From a virus, in IMG/VR virus record IMGVR_UViG_3300030107_001360, positions 1 through 39,466 of that record: a stretch of 39,466 nt of DNA. One strand, 5' to 3'. The notes beneath the pieces are model-generated. The model made no database searches. It saw only the letters and a list, made by a program, of their open reading frames with translations, and was not told where the DNA came from. The translations under genes and the position numbers were made by a program. Position 1 is the first letter of the stretch; every line of letters begins with the position of its first letter. Shown here in pieces: positions 38,200 through 39,466 of the stretch.

Positions 38200-39466
38200 T
38201 GGCAAGAACACTAAGAACAGTAATAACCAATTTTTCTTCTGGAGAGCTTAATCCTTTATTAGCTACTCGAACAGATGTTGGATCTTATTTTCAAGGTGCA
38301 AAGAATTGTAAAAATTTTTCTTTATTAGCTGAAGGTGGTTTAATGAGAAGACCTGGAACTTCTTATCTTGCTACATTACCTGCTGAATGTAGATTAATTC
38401 CATTTGTATTTTCTGATGATGAAGTAGCTATTATTGCATTATCTAATAATAGAATGGATGTATATAATACAAGTGGCACAGCATTAACATCAAATTATAC
38501 AACTAATTGTAATTGGACAACTGCTCAATTGTTTCAATTAAACTTTGCTCAATTTGGAGATACTGTTTATATAACTCATAGAAATAATCCGATTAGAAAA
38601 ATATTTAGAGAATCAGCAACATCATTTGTAGTTAATACATTTAGTTTTGATACTCATTCTTCAGGATACCCAATATATCAACCATATTATAAATACGAAC
38701 CTGCTGCTACAACTATAGCAACAAATGCTACAAGTGGTAGTGTAACAGTTACAGCTTCTGCAAATACTTTTTCTAACTCTTGGGTAGGACTACGAATACG
38801 AAAAAACAAAAAAACAATGACTATTACTGGCTATACAAGTGCAACACAAGTTACAGCTACAGTTAATGAAACATTAACAAATACTACTGCAACAACAGAA
38901 TGGGATGAAGAAACTATTTCTTCTTTAAGAGGATACCCTCAAGCAGTAACTTTCCATAGTAATAGATTATGGTTTGGTGGATTATTTTCTAGACCAGCAG
39001 GAGTACTTGCTTCTAAGGCTTCTGAATATACTAATTTTGATGTAGATAATGCAGGAGCTTCTGATGCTATTGATGTAGATATATCTGGAGATCAAGTTAA
39101 TGAAGTAAGACATATGTTATCAGGAAAAGATTTAATGATTTTTACAGATGGTGGAGAATATTATGTTCCCGCTGCTCAAGACAATACAATTACTCCAAGC
39201 AATATTTCTATTAAAAGACAAACACCATATGGAATATCTAGAACAGCTCCAGTTATGTTTGATCAAGCAGCAGGATTCTGTCAAAAAAATGGTAAAACAA
39301 TAAGAGAGTTTATTTATTCTGATATTGAAGATGGTTATAAATCTACATCTGTATCTATACTTGCTCAACATTTAATAGACTCACCTAAACAGGTAGCTAT
39401 TATGAAAGGTAATTTTGTAAGACCTGAACAATATGCTTTTTTCTTAAACAATGGATCTACACACGC
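38199..39466 (+). CDS. Tail tubular protein B (T7 gp12-like), N-terminal part
   Basis: 422 codons to the window end, open throughout. MARTLRTVITNFSSGELNPL, NCKNFSLLAEGGLMRRPGTS, FAQFGDTVYITHRNNPIRKI, RGYPQAVTFHSNRLWFGG and LSGKDLMIFTDGGEYYV are the conserved gp12 blocks in order. The last residues NNGSTH continue into AVFHSVRDEKIAGW at the window start if the terminal C is counted once. The nozzle ring of six copies closes the tail. Truncation here is only the window edge. Confidence 0.92.
   Translation, partial: MARTLRTVITNFSSGELNPLLATRTDVGSYFQGAKNCKNFSLLAEGGLMRRPGTSYLATLPAECRLIPFVFSDDEVAIIALSNNRMDVYNTSGTALTSNYTTNCNWTTAQLFQLNFAQFGDTVYITHRNNPIRKIFRESATSFVVNTFSFDTHSSGYPIYQPYYKYEPAATTIATNATSGSVTVTASANTFSNSWVGLRIRKNKKTMTITGYTSATQVTATVNETLTNTTATTEWDEETISSLRGYPQAVTFHSNRLWFGGLFSRPAGVLASKASEYTNFDVDNAGASDAIDVDISGDQVNEVRHMLSGKDLMIFTDGGEYYVPAAQDNTITPSNISIKRQTPYGISRTAPVMFDQAAGFCQKNGKTIREFIYSDIEDGYKSTSVSILAQHLIDSPKQVAIMKGNFVRPEQYAFFLNNGSTH

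Noticed and set aside
1-39466. Integrase, attachment site, tRNA genes, CRISPR array, IS element
   Set aside because: None seen on either strand; repeats present are coding repeats of the fibre or short RNA motifs.

Overview
The window looks like one essentially complete, circularly permuted genome of a strongly AT-rich podovirus with T7-type virion genes but no phage RNA polymerase. The two window ends both lie in the tail tubular protein B gene and rejoin in frame if one C is shared between the last and first bases, giving a unit of about 39,465 nt. Low G+C, very short intergenic spacing, TAATG start/stop overlaps, MTKARDLAN-type fibre starts, DUF7483-like and SPRY/LamG-like tail proteins and DUF6915-like early proteins suggest a marine phage, possibly of SAR11 (Pelagibacterales) or a related alphaproteobacterium. 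The host is inference. There is no integrase, tRNA, CRISPR array or insertion sequence.

Layout: a late block on the + strand starts at 29200 and runs through the window end round to 18544. Its order is terminase small subunit, small basic protein, Holliday-junction-resolvase-like nuclease, terminase large subunit, small proteins, portal, scaffold, major capsid protein, tail tubular proteins A and B, three internal virion proteins, a T7-type tail fibre, and two copies of a three-part host-recognition cassette. A metallophosphoesterase, an amidase lysin, a holin-like protein, a membrane/coiled-coil protein and small proteins follow. An early block on the - strand runs from 28713 down to 18620. 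It holds many tiny genes (membrane peptides, two lipoproteins), a ParB/sulfiredoxin-fold protein, a MazG-like protein, two XRE-type HTH proteins, a winged-helix protein, a YqaJ/lambda-exonuclease-type nuclease, a single-strand annealing protein and SSB. No DNA polymerase, primase, helicase or RNA polymerase gene was seen. Replication and transcription therefore probably rely on the host, with phage recombination proteins working on the ends.

The most unusual content is non-coding. Four GC-rich islands in this AT-rich genome fold, by eye, into elaborate RNAs: (1) 18906-19062 on the - strand, closed by a 10-bp stem plus a U9 tract, with two CCUCCUU (anti-Shine-Dalgarno) segments, preceded by two tandem copies of another structured motif (19137-19269); (2) 22334-22431 on the - strand, a compact three-way junction; (3) 27658-27915, a multibranched element closed by a 17-nt helix with one mismatch, just downstream of a canonical terminator and just upstream of a ribosome binding site; (4) 28772-29094 on the + strand, in the divergent early/late control region, with a three-way junction and a 19-bp arm. 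I recognise none of them as a known RNA family. Comparison with the large phage and marine RNAs in Rfam (GOLLD, ROOL, IMES series) is the decisive check.

The second notable feature is the tandem duplication of the tail-fibre cassette (Ig-like domain, LamG/SPRY protein, DUF7483-like protein), which probably diversifies receptor binding.
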